A stretch of DNA of 64,000 bases, taken from assembly GCA_905221605.1 (NCBI GenBank), contig CAJNDS010000691.1, positions 1 through 64,000 of the forward strand, in the 5' to 3' direction. This DNA comes from Symbiodinium natans. Taxonomy: Eukaryota > Sar > Dinophyceae > Suessiales > Symbiodiniaceae. The position numbers and the translations under genes are program-made. The notes under the pieces were generated by a model. That model saw only the letters and a list, made by a program, of their open reading frames with translations, was not told the origin of the DNA and did no database searches. This document shows, piece after piece, positions 30,304 through 39,600 of the stretch; position 1 is the first letter of the stretch, and each line of letters begins with the position of its first letter.

Positions 30304-30787
30304 CATATATACATATCTATACACACATAGGTGTTTATACATAGAGACATAAACACATGACAATTTACACAGGTTCCGGGAGTTCAGGCTGCGGTTGCTT
30401 AGGGGCTTGGAGAAAGTTCAACGGTCACCGTTTCATCCCCCCCCCCCCCCCCCCCCCCCCCCTCCAACCCCTCCAACCCCTCCTCCAGGACCTACTGGCA
30501 CCCAGCGAGGCCAATACCCCTTGATTGAGGGTTTAGGGTTTAGGGCTTGGGGTTCCCTGAGCTCAAGCCTCCTAAAACCCTAAGATCCGAAGACCCTACA
30601 ACCCTACAACCCTAAGACCCTAACACCCCAAGACCCTAAGACCTTAAGAAACTTAAACTGCAGGAACTATGACGAGCAGCAGATGGTTGGCAACCACAGC
30701 GGCAACCTCTTAGACCAATGCAAGCTTCTGCGCGCACACATCCGTGATGTCATCAACAAGTGCCTCTCTGAAACGCAGAAGATGTAG
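19189..30787 (+). CDS. DP-repeat gene 2 (whole gene span)
   Basis: Second member of the same unrecognised family on the same strand. Exons at 19.2-23.2 kb encode DP repeats with cores [36 protein letters not shown] and LADLLSDG. From 23.5 to 29.8 kb short charged exons look like coiled coil. The exon at 30664 ends in a TAG and is the likely C terminus. Many DP exons here begin and end in phase 1, which would allow exon duplication or skipping without frameshift. The start is not identified. Order (repeats then coil) differs from gene 1, so the pair may be a diverged tandem duplication, the arrangement typical of dinoflagellate genes. Both could also be one gene if the TGA at 18105 is an alternative end. 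Confidence 0.55.
19583..19678 (+). CDS. DP-repeat exon ([16 protein letters not shown])
   Basis: CTTCCAG acceptor, two bases, [20 protein letters not shown] and [14 protein letters not shown] donor (GTGACA). A complete unit and the key to the order of the half-unit exons elsewhere. Confidence 0.92.
20437..20710 (+). repeat. C-rich tract with poly-C runs
   Basis: Nearly pure C with scattered A and G, directly upstream of the acceptor at 20720. Open minus-strand frames through it are poly-Gly artefacts. Confidence 0.95.
20721..20798 (+). CDS. DP-repeat exon ([12 protein letters not shown])
   Basis: CTTCCAG acceptor, phase 1 to phase 1, [20 protein letters not shown] and ALHGAQ, GA donor. Joins the previous exon as [16 protein letters not shown]. 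Confidence 0.88.
21581..21644 (+). CDS. DP-repeat exon ([12 protein letters not shown])
   Basis: [22 protein letters not shown] donor (AAG/GCCGGG, the same bases as the donor at 19240). Acceptor CCCAAG or GGCAG four bases later. Confidence 0.78.
21650..22855 (+). other. Long intron with unique sequence
   Basis: Contains a partial copy of the ACTTGGAGGTTCATG inverted-repeat family (ends 21909) and about 800 bp (21900-22700) free of telomeric repeats, with open frames of 60-90 codons on both strands that I cannot support as coding. Possible remnant of an older mobile element. Confidence 0.5.
22856..22895 (+). CDS. Candidate exon ([13 protein letters not shown])
   Basis: CACCCAG acceptor, [15 protein letters not shown] donor (GTTGGG). 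RPRQVLKR resembles the LRQVFEE lead-in. Confidence 0.45.
23065..23161 (+). CDS. DP-repeat exon with a 16-base interruption
   Basis: GTCAG acceptor. The first part reads [10 protein letters not shown]. The second part, in another frame, reads [15 protein letters not shown]. The frames join exactly if 23104-23119 (16 bases, GC at the start and AG at the end) is removed, giving [20 protein letters not shown], a good repeat unit. Either a frameshifting insertion, an assembly or sequence duplication, or an extremely short intron. Confidence 0.55.
23507..23536 (+). CDS. Short coiled-coil exon
   Basis: TTTGCAG acceptor, [12 protein letters not shown] donor (AAG/GCGCCA). Confidence 0.52.
24186..24257 (+). 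CDS. Coiled-coil exon
   Basis: GCCCCAG acceptor, [19 protein letters not shown] and SVNSR, GT donor (GTTTAG). Confidence 0.68.
24797..24855 (+). CDS. Candidate proline-rich exon
   Basis: GGCTGCAG then [16 protein letters not shown], donor GTTTAG. Linker-like. Confidence 0.32.
25177..25362 (+). repeat. Telomeric array between 35-bp direct repeats
   Basis: The 35-bp sequence starting AGGAACCCAAATTAAGGGCC lies at 25177-25211 and again at 25328-25362, with about 117 bp of pure CCCTAAA between. It looks like an insertion of telomeric DNA that duplicated its target. Confidence 0.9.
25379..25414 (+). CDS. Coiled-coil exon
   Basis: TGCGCAAG acceptor, [14 protein letters not shown] donor (AAG/GCGCTG). 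Confidence 0.62.
25831..25887 (+). CDS. Coiled-coil exon
   Basis: ATCCACAG acceptor, [21 protein letters not shown] donor (GTGAGC). Textbook heptads. Confidence 0.78.
26100..26232 (+). repeat. CCCTAACA array
   Basis: Seventeen or so copies of the 8-mer CCCTAACA, a local variant of CCCTAAA homogenised separately. Confidence 0.93.
26261..26359 (+). CDS. Exon, DP-like start then coiled coil
   Basis: ACACAG acceptor, [14 protein letters not shown] then [21 protein letters not shown] donor. GPLVDLL resembles the repeat core. An internal GT/AG pair could split it. Confidence 0.62.
26575..26805 (+). repeat. GA microsatellite inside an AT-rich palindromic element
   Basis: Repeated GGGCCCTA and TATATA motifs facing each other with an (AG)n tract (about 26699-26762) between. 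Similar to sequence near 7908-7965, so a dispersed element. Confidence 0.7.
27006..27062 (+). CDS. Coiled-coil exon
   Basis: GGCTTGCAG acceptor, [19 protein letters not shown]. Donor unclear (CGTTTAG follows); a GT one base on is likely. Confidence 0.65.
27342..27368 (+). CDS. Short coiled-coil exon
   Basis: GGAACTGAG acceptor, [11 protein letters not shown] donor (AAG/GAGCCG), or open further to EPVEP. Confidence 0.52.
27790..27890 (+). CDS. Candidate DP-type exon inside an inverted-repeat element
   Basis: Open as [17 protein letters not shown], close to GSFSKHGFSELFEDP at 9270. However GTTCCTTAAGGGGGACC here has an imperfect inverted partner near 28005-28040, so the likeness may be partly chance. 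A GT donor at 27856 (AAG/GTATCC) is available. Confidence 0.4.
28176..28238 (+). CDS. Coiled-coil exon
   Basis: ACTCCAG acceptor, [20 protein letters not shown] then T, GT donor (GTTGGT). Confidence 0.75.
28446..28556 (+). CDS. Exon [15 protein letters not shown]
   Basis: CCCACAG acceptor, 37 codons starting [19 protein letters not shown] and ending [12 protein letters not shown] donor (AAG/GAGGGG). Less charged than the neighbours. Confidence 0.72.
28660..28700 (+). CDS. Candidate exon
   Basis: ACCGCAG acceptor then QKEILVEPG or [11 protein letters not shown] in another frame. Unresolved. Confidence 0.3.
29011..29067 (+). CDS. Exon [13 protein letters not shown]
   Basis: AAACCAAG acceptor, [19 protein letters not shown] donor (GTCTGG) or GC donor after AGCG. 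Confidence 0.52.
29068..30663 (+). other. Introns with microsatellites
   Basis: Unique filler to 29780, one candidate short exon at 29810-29840 ([10 protein letters not shown]), telomeric fragments, an (AT)n and (CATA)n block at 30096-30310, and poly-C at 30438-30462. Confidence 0.55.
30096..30330 (+). repeat. (AT)n and (CATA)n microsatellites
   Basis: AT-rich dinucleotide tract followed by ATAC tetranucleotides. Open minus-strand frames (Tyr-Val-Cys-Met) are artefacts. Confidence 0.95.
30664..30787 (+). CDS. Probable terminal exon of DP-repeat gene 2
   Basis: AACTGCAG acceptor, one base, [34 protein letters not shown] and SETQKM then TAG at 30785. Clearly coding in composition. A GT donor two bases before the stop (AT/GTAGCC) means it could instead continue. 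Confidence 0.75.
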
Positions 30788-31202
30788 CCTGGAAGGCACT
30801 GAGCCCCTTTGGAGCACTGCCCCCCATAAAACTGCGCAAGGACACCTCAGGCCGAAGAGGCCCGAAGCCCTAAACCCAAGTCCTTGGTTACCCGAATTCG
30901 GGGATATCCTGATTTTCCCCTCAAAGATTCATGTCTCCCAGAAGCCCCAAACCCCAAACCCTTTGTAAACCCGTAGTATGGACCTTGCCCTCGAGGTGCC
31001 TATACGAGCCCTCAAAGCCTTACCAGTAGGGCTTCCGACCCGAGACGGATCGCCGTGACTCAGGGTTTAGGGCTTGTGTTTGGGGTTTAGGGGTCAGGGG
31101 TTTGGGGTGCGTTTTGTTTTGAGCTAGGTTTAGGCTTTAGGGTTGAGGGTTGAGGGTTTAGGGTTTAGGGTTTAGGTGACTAAAGTTTAAACGCTGGCAA
31201 AG

Positions 31203-32707
31203 GAGTCCTCACACCACTACTGTGGCGACTTCGTCGTGAACCCACGTCGTGAACCACGCCTTAAGCCCTAAACCCCAAACCCCAAACCTTAAACCCTAAA
31301 CCCTAAACCCCAAACCCCAAACCCTAAACCCTAGGCACATCGGCGTCGGAATCGACGACTACCTTGCGGCTGGTGAGCTGAAGGCACCAATGCGGCATGT
31401 GTAGTCAGTGGTTTTCGGCACGAAGCCCTAACCCACAGACCATCGCAGAGCAGGGTGCTTCAAGGACTTGTGTGTGCACGGTTTTTGCTCCTGAGCACGA
31501 CGCCTCTCACACCCTCAAACCCTAAACCCTAGACCCTAAAACCCCTCAAACCCTAAAACCCGAAACCCCTAAAGCCCTAAAACCCAAAAAACCCTAAACA
31601 CTAAAACCGTACAACCCCAGAACCCTAAGCCCGAACCCCGGATGGTCTTCTTCAGCTTAGCCTGATGTGCTCGGAATCCTTCCCAAATACCCGAAAGCCT
31701 TAGGGATCCTACAGTCTGAAAACTATAAAACCCTGAGTCAAAACCCCATCCGCCCCCCTCCCTCCCTCCCCCCGCCCCCCCTTCGCCAAAGCCAGCACGG
31801 TCTAAACCCTGAACCCTAAACCCTAGACCCTAAACCCTAAACCCTAGACCCTAGACCCTAAACCCTGAACCCTAAACCCTAAACCCTAGACCCTAAACCC
31901 TAAACCCTAAACCCTAAACCCGCCACTTGGCCGGACACTGCGCAGGACGGCGGCACCATGATTGCAGCCGTTTACGAGGAACAGACTCCCGGGCTTGAGG
32001 GCTTCGGTGGATGTAGGGTTCAGGGTTCAGGGTTTAGGGTTTAGGGTTTAGGGTTTAGGGTTTAGGGTTTAGGGTTTAGGGTTGCGGGTTTAAGGTTTAG
32101 GGTTTAGCGTTTAGGGTTTAGGTTTAGGGGCCTGTGGTGGACCACCCCGGACTCGGACTGCGTGCCTAGGCCTTCGAGGCTGATGCCCTCGAGCATCTTA
32201 GCCCAAGACCCTACGTACACCTTTGACACCCTAGCTCCTCCCTAAACCTTGAACCCTAAACCCTAAACCCTAAACCCTAAACCCTAAACCCTACACCCTA
32301 GAACCCTATAACCCTAAACTGGAAACCCGAAACCCTAAGCCCCAAACCCCACACCCCAAACCCCAAAGCCCTAAACCCCAAACCCTAAAGCCCTAAACCC
32401 CAAACCCTAAATCCTAAACCCTAAACCCTAAACCCCAAACCCTCCCAGCTGCTGGCAGGAGATCGAGCGCCCCGACCATGGCAGTTCGAAGGCGGCAAAG
32501 CTCCGCCAACAAGACGAGAGGCGCTAGGGTTTAGGGTTTAGGGTTTAGGGTTTCGGGTTTCGGGTTTAGGGTTTAGGGTTTATAAGGGTTTAGGGTTTAG
32601 GATTCAATGTAGTTTTTGTTCTTGTGTCTTACTTGGTGTATAGTGGTCGGGCTTCGGGGATCTTGAGTTTCACAAGTATCACGGCGACGGCAACAATCCG
32701 TTGCCAG
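31203..32707 (+). CDS. Unidentified gene, scattered exons
   Basis: Not recognised. Phase-consistent exons are 31203-31237 (ESSHHYCGDFVV), 31335-31372 (HIGVGIDDYLAAG) and 31454-31494 (CFKDLCVHGFCS, TGA follows). The first join uses a GA donor and gives GDFVVHIGVGIDDYL; the second uses a consensus GTGAGC and gives LAAGGCFKDLC. The last piece has C-x4-C-x4-C spacing, part of what a CCCH zinc finger shows, but no closing His is seen. Further exons at 31946-32006 (DGGTMIAAVYEEQTPGLEG), 32449-32520 and 32644-32707 (FGDLEFHKYHGDGNNPLP) may belong to a second gene. Exon limits are moderate, grouping is a guess. Confidence 0.45.
31946..32006 (+). CDS. Exon DGGTMIAAVYEEQTPG
   Basis: TGCGCAG acceptor, DGGTMIAAVYEEQTPGLEG, donor GTGGAT. 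Not similar to the neighbouring families. Confidence 0.6.
32449..32520 (+). CDS. Exon, frame ambiguous
   Basis: CTCCCAG acceptor. The most protein-like frame reads WQEIERPDHGSSKAAKLRQQ with a GC donor (GAGAG/GCGCTA). Two other frames are also open. Confidence 0.45.
32644..32707 (+). CDS. Exon FGDLEFHKYHGDGNNPLP
   Basis: GGTGTATAG acceptor, WSG then FGDLEFHKYHGDGNNPLP, GTAGGA donor. A second frame is open and would use CAG/GTAGG in phase 0. Confidence 0.52.
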
Positions 32708-33632
32708 GTAGGACCGCCCCATGGGCCTAGCCGGTGAGGCTGTAGTTCAGGCACCCGCCAGGTGCTCGAGAGAGTCTCGAAAAGAAGCGAGACAAGTGAG
32801 CGCCCGCCACTGGGTTTTGGCGGTTTGCTGTGGGCTGGAGACGAGGTCTCGTGTCCGTCGGCACTTCGCGACATTGCAAGCTTGGATTTGTTCAGTTTGT
32901 GCTTCCTCTGCTTTCTCGGCTCGGGGCATGGCCATGTGCTCGCACCAGCCACCGAAGGTAAGATTGGAATAACATGTCATGGCGGTATAGATTATTGTGC
33001 AATGCCAGCAGCTATCTGTGTCAGGACTTGCTGCAGGTAGCAACCCACATACCTCGACACCTGTGCTAGGCTTAGGGCTCGAGAGGCCACACAAGTATTT
33101 CTGGACTTGAGAAGCTGAGACAAGCTTGGGAAGACCCCGTCCCCGGTTCCGACAAAATGGGCGGACTGGGCCCCTGGTCTTACAAACAAGCCCATAGCTT
33201 GCTACTTGTTTTCGTACTGGGGAATTAGATACCTTATACCCCCTACTTGGAGGTTCATGGGTAGTTATAAGTGCGGTTAGAAGTATAAGGTATCTAAACT
33301 TACAACTGCTTATTATAGCCTTATTTAGGGCTCTAGCTACCCATGAACCTTCAAGTAGCCCTAACCCCTAAGCCCTATAAACCCTAAACACCCCCTTACA
33401 GAAGCCCCTAGGGTTATAAAGGGACCCGAATTCCCTCTTTTCCGAGTAAGCAAGGGCCCCGAGCCTGAATTCCTCTATTGAGGGATCGGGGCATGTCACG
33501 GAGGTTTCAGGGCTGTAGGTTGTAGGGCTTTGGGTTTGTTGAGGGTTTTGGGGTTTTGGAGGGCTTCACGGCTGCAGCCTCTGGGGTTTATGCGTGTTAA
33601 TTAGGCGCTAGCCTGTGTTGCAGTGGACTGAG
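32708..33632 (+). other. Intron or intergenic, with an inverted-repeat element
   Basis: Free of telomeric arrays for about 850 bp. 32720-33200 has open frames of 65-115 codons on both strands without clear splice signals. 33243-33358 is an ACTTGGAGGTTCATG element. Confidence 0.45.
33243..33358 (+). mobile_element. Inverted-repeat element, family A (CTACTTGGAGGTTCATG)
   Basis: Begins CTACTTGGAGGTTCATGGGT and ends as its near-perfect inverse (CTACCCATGAACCTTCAAGTAG region). 116 bp, no coding. MITE-like. Relatives at 46495-46672 and 50285-50431, partial copies near 4897, 21909 and 28061. Confidence 0.88.
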
Positions 33633-33688
33633 GAGATTTGGCAGAGCTGGAGGCAGAGCTCATCAAGAGGAATCGTGAGATCGCCAAG
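33633..33688 (+). CDS. Coiled-coil exon
   Basis: GGACTGAG acceptor, two bases, DLAELEAELIKRNREIAK, GT donor (GTGCGA). Confidence 0.78.
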
Positions 33689-36600
33689 GTGCGAACAGTC
33701 TCAGGATTTCGGCTTAGGACCGTTCAGGTAGTTTTGTAGACACTTTTTAGTATGTGTACACGTATATGTAGATAGATATAGAGAAAGAGATAGATATAGA
33801 TATAGAAATAGATATAGATATAGACAAGATTGCATATACATAATAATACACATGCATATATGTATATTGTTATACCAAACATTTTAAATACCCGTCGGCT
33901 CAGATGTCAGGGCTGCATTTCAAGCCCCCCCCCCCCCCCCCCCAAAAAAAAAAAAAAAAACGCCGCGAAACCTAAGGCTGCCACCAGTTTCCTAACCAAA
34001 CCCTAAAGCCTTCAACGCCTGAACCCCAAACCCTGACGCCTCAAAATCCTCAAACAACAATCCCCTGCCCTACTTCAACCAGTCGATACCTAAAAGCCTG
34101 AAAGCACGGCCTGGCCCAGAAAAGCCTAAGCCCAGAAGCCACCGGCCCTAATTAAGCCCGAAACTCTACACCCGAAACCCTATACCCTAAACCCTAAACC
34201 CTACACCCTAACCCTGTAGCCTCACCATGTCGGAAACTGTCTTGAGTTCCCGAAGCCCTCAACCCTCCCGCAACCTTCAACCCTGAAGCCTAAACTGAAC
34301 CCTAAAACCCTGAACCTTCAAACTTAAACCCTAAGTCCCTAAAAACCCTAACCCAAGCCTCAAACCTTCAATCCTAAACCCAAAAAACCCTAGAACCCTA
34401 GAACCCTAGAACCCTAAAACCCTAAAACCCTAAAACCCTAAAACCCTAAAACCCTAAAACCCTAAAACCCTAAAACCCTAGCCCTAAACCCTAAATCCCC
34501 CCACCCACCCCCCCCCCCCCCCCTAAGTAAGCCTGTAGCCTCAGCGTGCCGAAAGCCCGAAACCCTAAACCCTAAACCCTAAACCCTAAACCCTAAACCC
34601 TAAACCCTAAACCCGAAACTCCTTCGAGTTGAATGACATGCTCCAGAGCGCTCCCAGCATTCTAAGGGGCCAAAGGAAAGGTAGCTGTCTGGGATGCCCC
34701 GCCGTGCCCTAAACCCTAAACCCTAAACCGTAAACCCTAAACCCTAAACCCTAAACCCTAAACCCTAAACCCTAAACCCTAAACCCTAAACTCTAAACCC
34801 TAAACCCGAAACCCGAAATCCTAAACCCTAACCCCTAACCCCTAAACCCTAAATCCATTTAGGGTTCCCGAAACGCCCTACACCCCCTACACTCCCAAAC
34901 CCGCAACAGTACCCTTAAACTTAAACCCTCCCCTTTCCCCCCACGCCCCAAACCCCCCAACAAAAGCCCCAACACCCCCCCCCCCCCCCAAAAAAAAAAA
35001 AAAAAAAAAACAAGAAACAAAAACACAAAAACAAAAAACAAACTCCAAAAGCCGCAAAGCCGCGCATTGTGCTCCTGACTGGGAAGCCCAGGTCCGCGAC
35101 GACGTTCTGAAAGTGGAAAGGCGCCCAATCGCCCTCAACTTGCGACCCCCCGAACCCTGCTCCAAGGTTTACCCCGGTCCGGTTAGGGTCTGGAGATCAG
35201 TAACGTTTAGGGCTTAGGGTTTAGGGCTTTGGGCTTTGGGCTTAGGGCTCAGGGCTTGGGGCTTTGGGCTTTGGGCTTTGGGCTTTGGGCTTTGCCTAGG
35301 GCTTAGGGCTTAGGGCTTAGTAGGGTTTAGGGGTTTGAGAGTTGTCGTTGCTTGCTTATGAGAGCATCTGGTGTGCTTAGGCTTAGGGCTTAGGGCGTAG
35401 TAGGGTTTAGGGGTTTGAGAGTTGTCGTTGCTTGCTTATGAGAGCATCTGGTGTTGCAGTAGGGGTTCCAAGGTTCTTATGGCGTGGGCTTTGGGCTCTG
35501 CTTCAGCAATCGCCCTCCCAGAGAGCCGAAACCCTATACTCTATGCCCTAAACCCCATACCCTGACCTTTCGAGCCTTCGACTTGTGTGCGCTGCCCTAA
35601 GCAACGCTACAAAGCCCCGAAATCCCAAGAGTTCCTAAGCCTCCCCGCCCCCCCCCCCCCCCCCCCAAAAAAAAAAAAAAAAAAAAACCTAAGCGCTCAA
35701 CCCCAAGCCCGAAGCCCCAAATGAAATTCAGCCCCCAGGCGCCTTGAAGAATCCCGGAAGCGCAACGACGACCTCCTGGAGCGCATCGCTGTGCTGGACT
35801 CTGAGGCCCTTTGTTTGGGGTTCAGGCTTTGGGGGCTTAGGGTTAGGGTCTTTTTTTTGGGGGGGGGGTTTAGGGTTGGGGCTTTTGGCCTTCTGTCGGG
35901 CTGATGAGGTAGTATATTCGTAGGGCTTATAGGGTGTAGGGTTTAGGGTTTAGGGTATAGGGTGTAGGGGCTTACTGTGGAGATCTTAAGGCTTATAGGG
36001 TGTGCAGGGCTTGGTTTTCAGGGCGTGTGCTAGGGCTTCTCAGGTTACTAACTAGGGTTTATGGGTTTCGTAGCAATGCCAGCGGTGCCCGGCCCGAAAC
36101 CCTAAACGCTAAACCCTGAACCCTGAACCCTAAACCCTAATCCCTAGACCCTAAACCCTAAACCCTAAACCCTAAACCCTAAACCGCAGGTTACCAAGAA
36201 GGATCTTCAGATGAAGGAAGCCGAGCAAAAGGCTTTGGGGGGGGGGGGGGGCTGCGGATGGACTTCCTGACTTTAGGGTTTAGGGTTTAGGGTTTAGGGT
36301 TTCGGGTCTAGGGTTTAGGGTTTCGGGTTTAGGGTTTAGGGTTTAGGGTCTAGGGTCTAGGGTTTAGGGTTTAGGGTTGTAGGGTTTCGGGTTTAGGGTT
36401 TAGGGTTTAGGGTTTAGCAAGTTCAGGATTTTTGGGGGGGTCTATGACATCTTAGGCGGCTTGGGACACGACTGGCTGAAATGCGCTCCAAGCAGTCACA
36501 TTTTTTAGGTTTAGGGTTTGGGGTGTGGGGTTTGGGTTTAGAGTTCGGGGTTTAGGGATTTTATAGGGTTATGTCAGATTAGTCTTGCCAGACAATTTTC

Positions 36601-39600
36601 ATGCTGCACGAGGCTGCCCAGCACTTAAACTTCCTCAACAAGCCCTGAAAGCCTTAGCCCGTAAAAGCTCCGCGAAGCGCCTGAAAGCCCCGAAAAGCTC
36701 CAAGAAGCCCCTAAAAGCTCCGAAAAGCCCCAAAAAGCCCCCAAAAGCCCCTAAAAAGCTCAACAGCCCCCCAAAAGCCCCTAAAAAGCCCCCCTACAGT
36801 CCATGCCAGGCGGCCGATGCTTGTAAAGAGCTCGAAAACAAGGATGCTGCTGTAACGAAGCTCGAGGAGGATCACTGGGAGCTTCGGAGAGTTTAGGGTT
36901 GAGGGTTTAAGGGCTGAAGGGTCTCAGGGTTTAGTTTATTGGGGTTTAGGGATTTTGTTGGGGTTTCGAGACTAGCTCTGACTCTCTCTGACCCTGAGCC
37001 CATTCAAGTTTTTAAAACGATATATCTATATTATATATATATTTATTTATTTATTTATATTTATAATAGTAATATAGTATAAGCAAGAGCCCTGCGCTGC
37101 GAGGACTTGCAAGCTGAACGGGAGCACACGCGTGAGGCGTGCTGTTCGCGTCTCGATTGTAGGCCCTGGGCTGTTCTCATAGGGTTACGTGGGGCCAGTG
37201 GCACGAGTCGTGCAAAGCTTCATCCATGCTAGAGCAGCTAGAATGTTTGTTGTAGTGGGTCCCCTTCATGAGTGAAGCTGTTTAATCTGACACCCCTCGA
37301 CGACGAAAGCCATGTAGACGTCCTTACGTCGTCATGGTTATTACAGACATCTCTCTCTCGCTCTTGTTTGATGTACAGACACATGTTAATTTAACCCACA
37401 CTTTTTTTAAAGGCTTCAGGTTCAACATTAGTTTAAATGTAAAGCCCAAACCCCACACCCAACGCCTTAGCACCCAAAAGCCCTAAACTCCATATAGCCC
37501 AGACCGGCCAGGATCGGGCTGCTGCGGAGGCATCCCAATTCTTAGGTTGGGCCAGGTTGATGGTTTTTGAGGGTTCCTGGGTTCACGATTTAGGGCGTTG
37601 GGGTTTAGGGTTCAGGGTTCCGGTTTGTATGGGTGTGAAGGCAACCCGAGGCAACCACGACAACAGCTCATATACCTGCTGTCGAGTGGTCCTTGCTTGC
37701 TTGTAACACCTAAGGAAAAGATGGTAGCACCCCGGGGATTGGAACACGTTTAGCGCCTAGGGTTCAGAGTTCCGGCCTGCTGACCAATCCAAAAACCCAA
37801 TCAGCCTTAAACCCTAACCCCGAAACCCTAAACCATTCCTACATATTCATATATTACTACATATTATACATGACTATATCCATTCTTTATTCTACATTTA
37901 TATTGAATCTTCCAAGAGTCGGCATACCCCAAACCCATACCCCTTAACCTCTAAAATCAGAACATAAGGAAGGATTTTACCAGACCCCTTGATTTTTTTT
38001 AAGGGGTCTGCCCAAAAGGTATGTTTTGGGATGTTCCCCCTTTTTTCCTAACAGTCCCTAATTGGGATTATCATAGGGGATACTAGAATCCCAATTAAGG
38101 ACTGTGAGTATAAGGGGGGGTCTGCCCAACAAATATGTTGAATATTTCTTAGATGAGACCTGCGCCTGTCAGGCTCTCGACAAGGCCCATGCCAGCATCG
38201 CTCAATTGCTGCTCGGCAGGCCCTTGAAGCAAGTGTTCTTTTCCTTTGTTGGGTTTAAGAGGATCATGTTCAGGAAAATGTTTTACATTTTCCTCGGGTT
38301 TAAGGGGATCATATTCAGGAACATCTTAGCATGTTCCTGGGTTTACGAGCATCATGCTCAGGAATTCTGTTTCGGAGGGTTTTTTTTCAGGGCCATCCGA
38401 GGCAGGAGGCCCTCTCCAGCGAGAGGGAGGCGCGCGCCGAGCAGCAAAAAGAGGCCCAAGCCAAGATCAAGGAGCTCACCGACAAGACTCCTACTTAGCC
38501 GAAAGAAACTTTTTTGGGTTTCCTTATCTAGTAGGACTCTTACTTAGCCAATATAAACCCTCTTTTGGGTTTCCTTATCTAGTAGGAATTATAACGTTTA
38601 GGGCTTTTGATCAAGGAGCTCACCGACAAGACTCGTTTATCCCCCTTTTGGAATTATTCTTTAAAATGTTGTTTATGTAAAACCCAAGAGGGTATTAAAG
38701 ATACTTTTTTATTAAGGTTCTAAGAAAGGGAGTATAGACTCTTACTTAGCCAATATAAACTTTTTTGGGTTTCCTTATCTAGTGGGAATAATAAAGTTTA
38801 GGGCTTTTCAATGTCAAAATAAAGCCCGAAATAGCTGAACTTTAAACTTTTTTGGGTTTCCTTATCTAGTCGGAATGATAAAGTTTTGACCTTTTCAACG
38901 TCAAAATAAAGCCCGAAATAGCTGAACCTTAAGCTTTTTTGGGATCCCTCATCTAGTAGGAATAATAAAGTTTAGGACTTTTTTGGGTTTCCTCATCTAG
39001 TAGGAAGAATACAGCTTAACCTTTTTTATTCCTGGGCTGATGGAGCAGCCAAGGATTGCAGCGATGCAGTCTGAGCATGCTGCTGCGCTGGAGCGAAGCA
39101 AATCCTTAGAGGCCAGGAGCAACTTGGCAGTTGAATGAGCGGTTTAGGGTTTAGGGTTTAGGGTTTAGGGTTTAGGGTTTAGGGTTTAGGGTTTAGGGTT
39201 TAGGGTTTAGGGTTTAGGGTTTAGGGTTTAGGGTTTAGGGTTTAGGGTAGCTGAATGAGTAGACACTTTACACTGTTGGGATAGTCTCATTTTCTGTTTT
39301 TTGGGGGGGCCTTATACCCTAAGCCCCTAAACCCTAAACCCTAAACCCTAAACCCTAAACCCACAAGGAGCAACTTGGTATCTGAATGAGTAGACACCTT
39401 ACACTTCTGGGCGACTCGAATGCCCTGTTGAACTGAAAGTGTACATGTTTTTTAACCCTGAACCCTTGGCAGCTGAATGAGTAGACACTTTACACTGTTG
39501 GGCTACTCGAATTCCCCTCTCTAGAACTGAAAGTGTACTTTTTTTTTTGGTGGGGGGGGGGTGGCCTTATAATTACCCCAACCCCTATACCCCAAACCCT

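Noticed and set aside
30035-30363. Minus-strand open frames rich in Tyr, Val, Cys and Met
   Set aside because: AT and CATA microsatellites.
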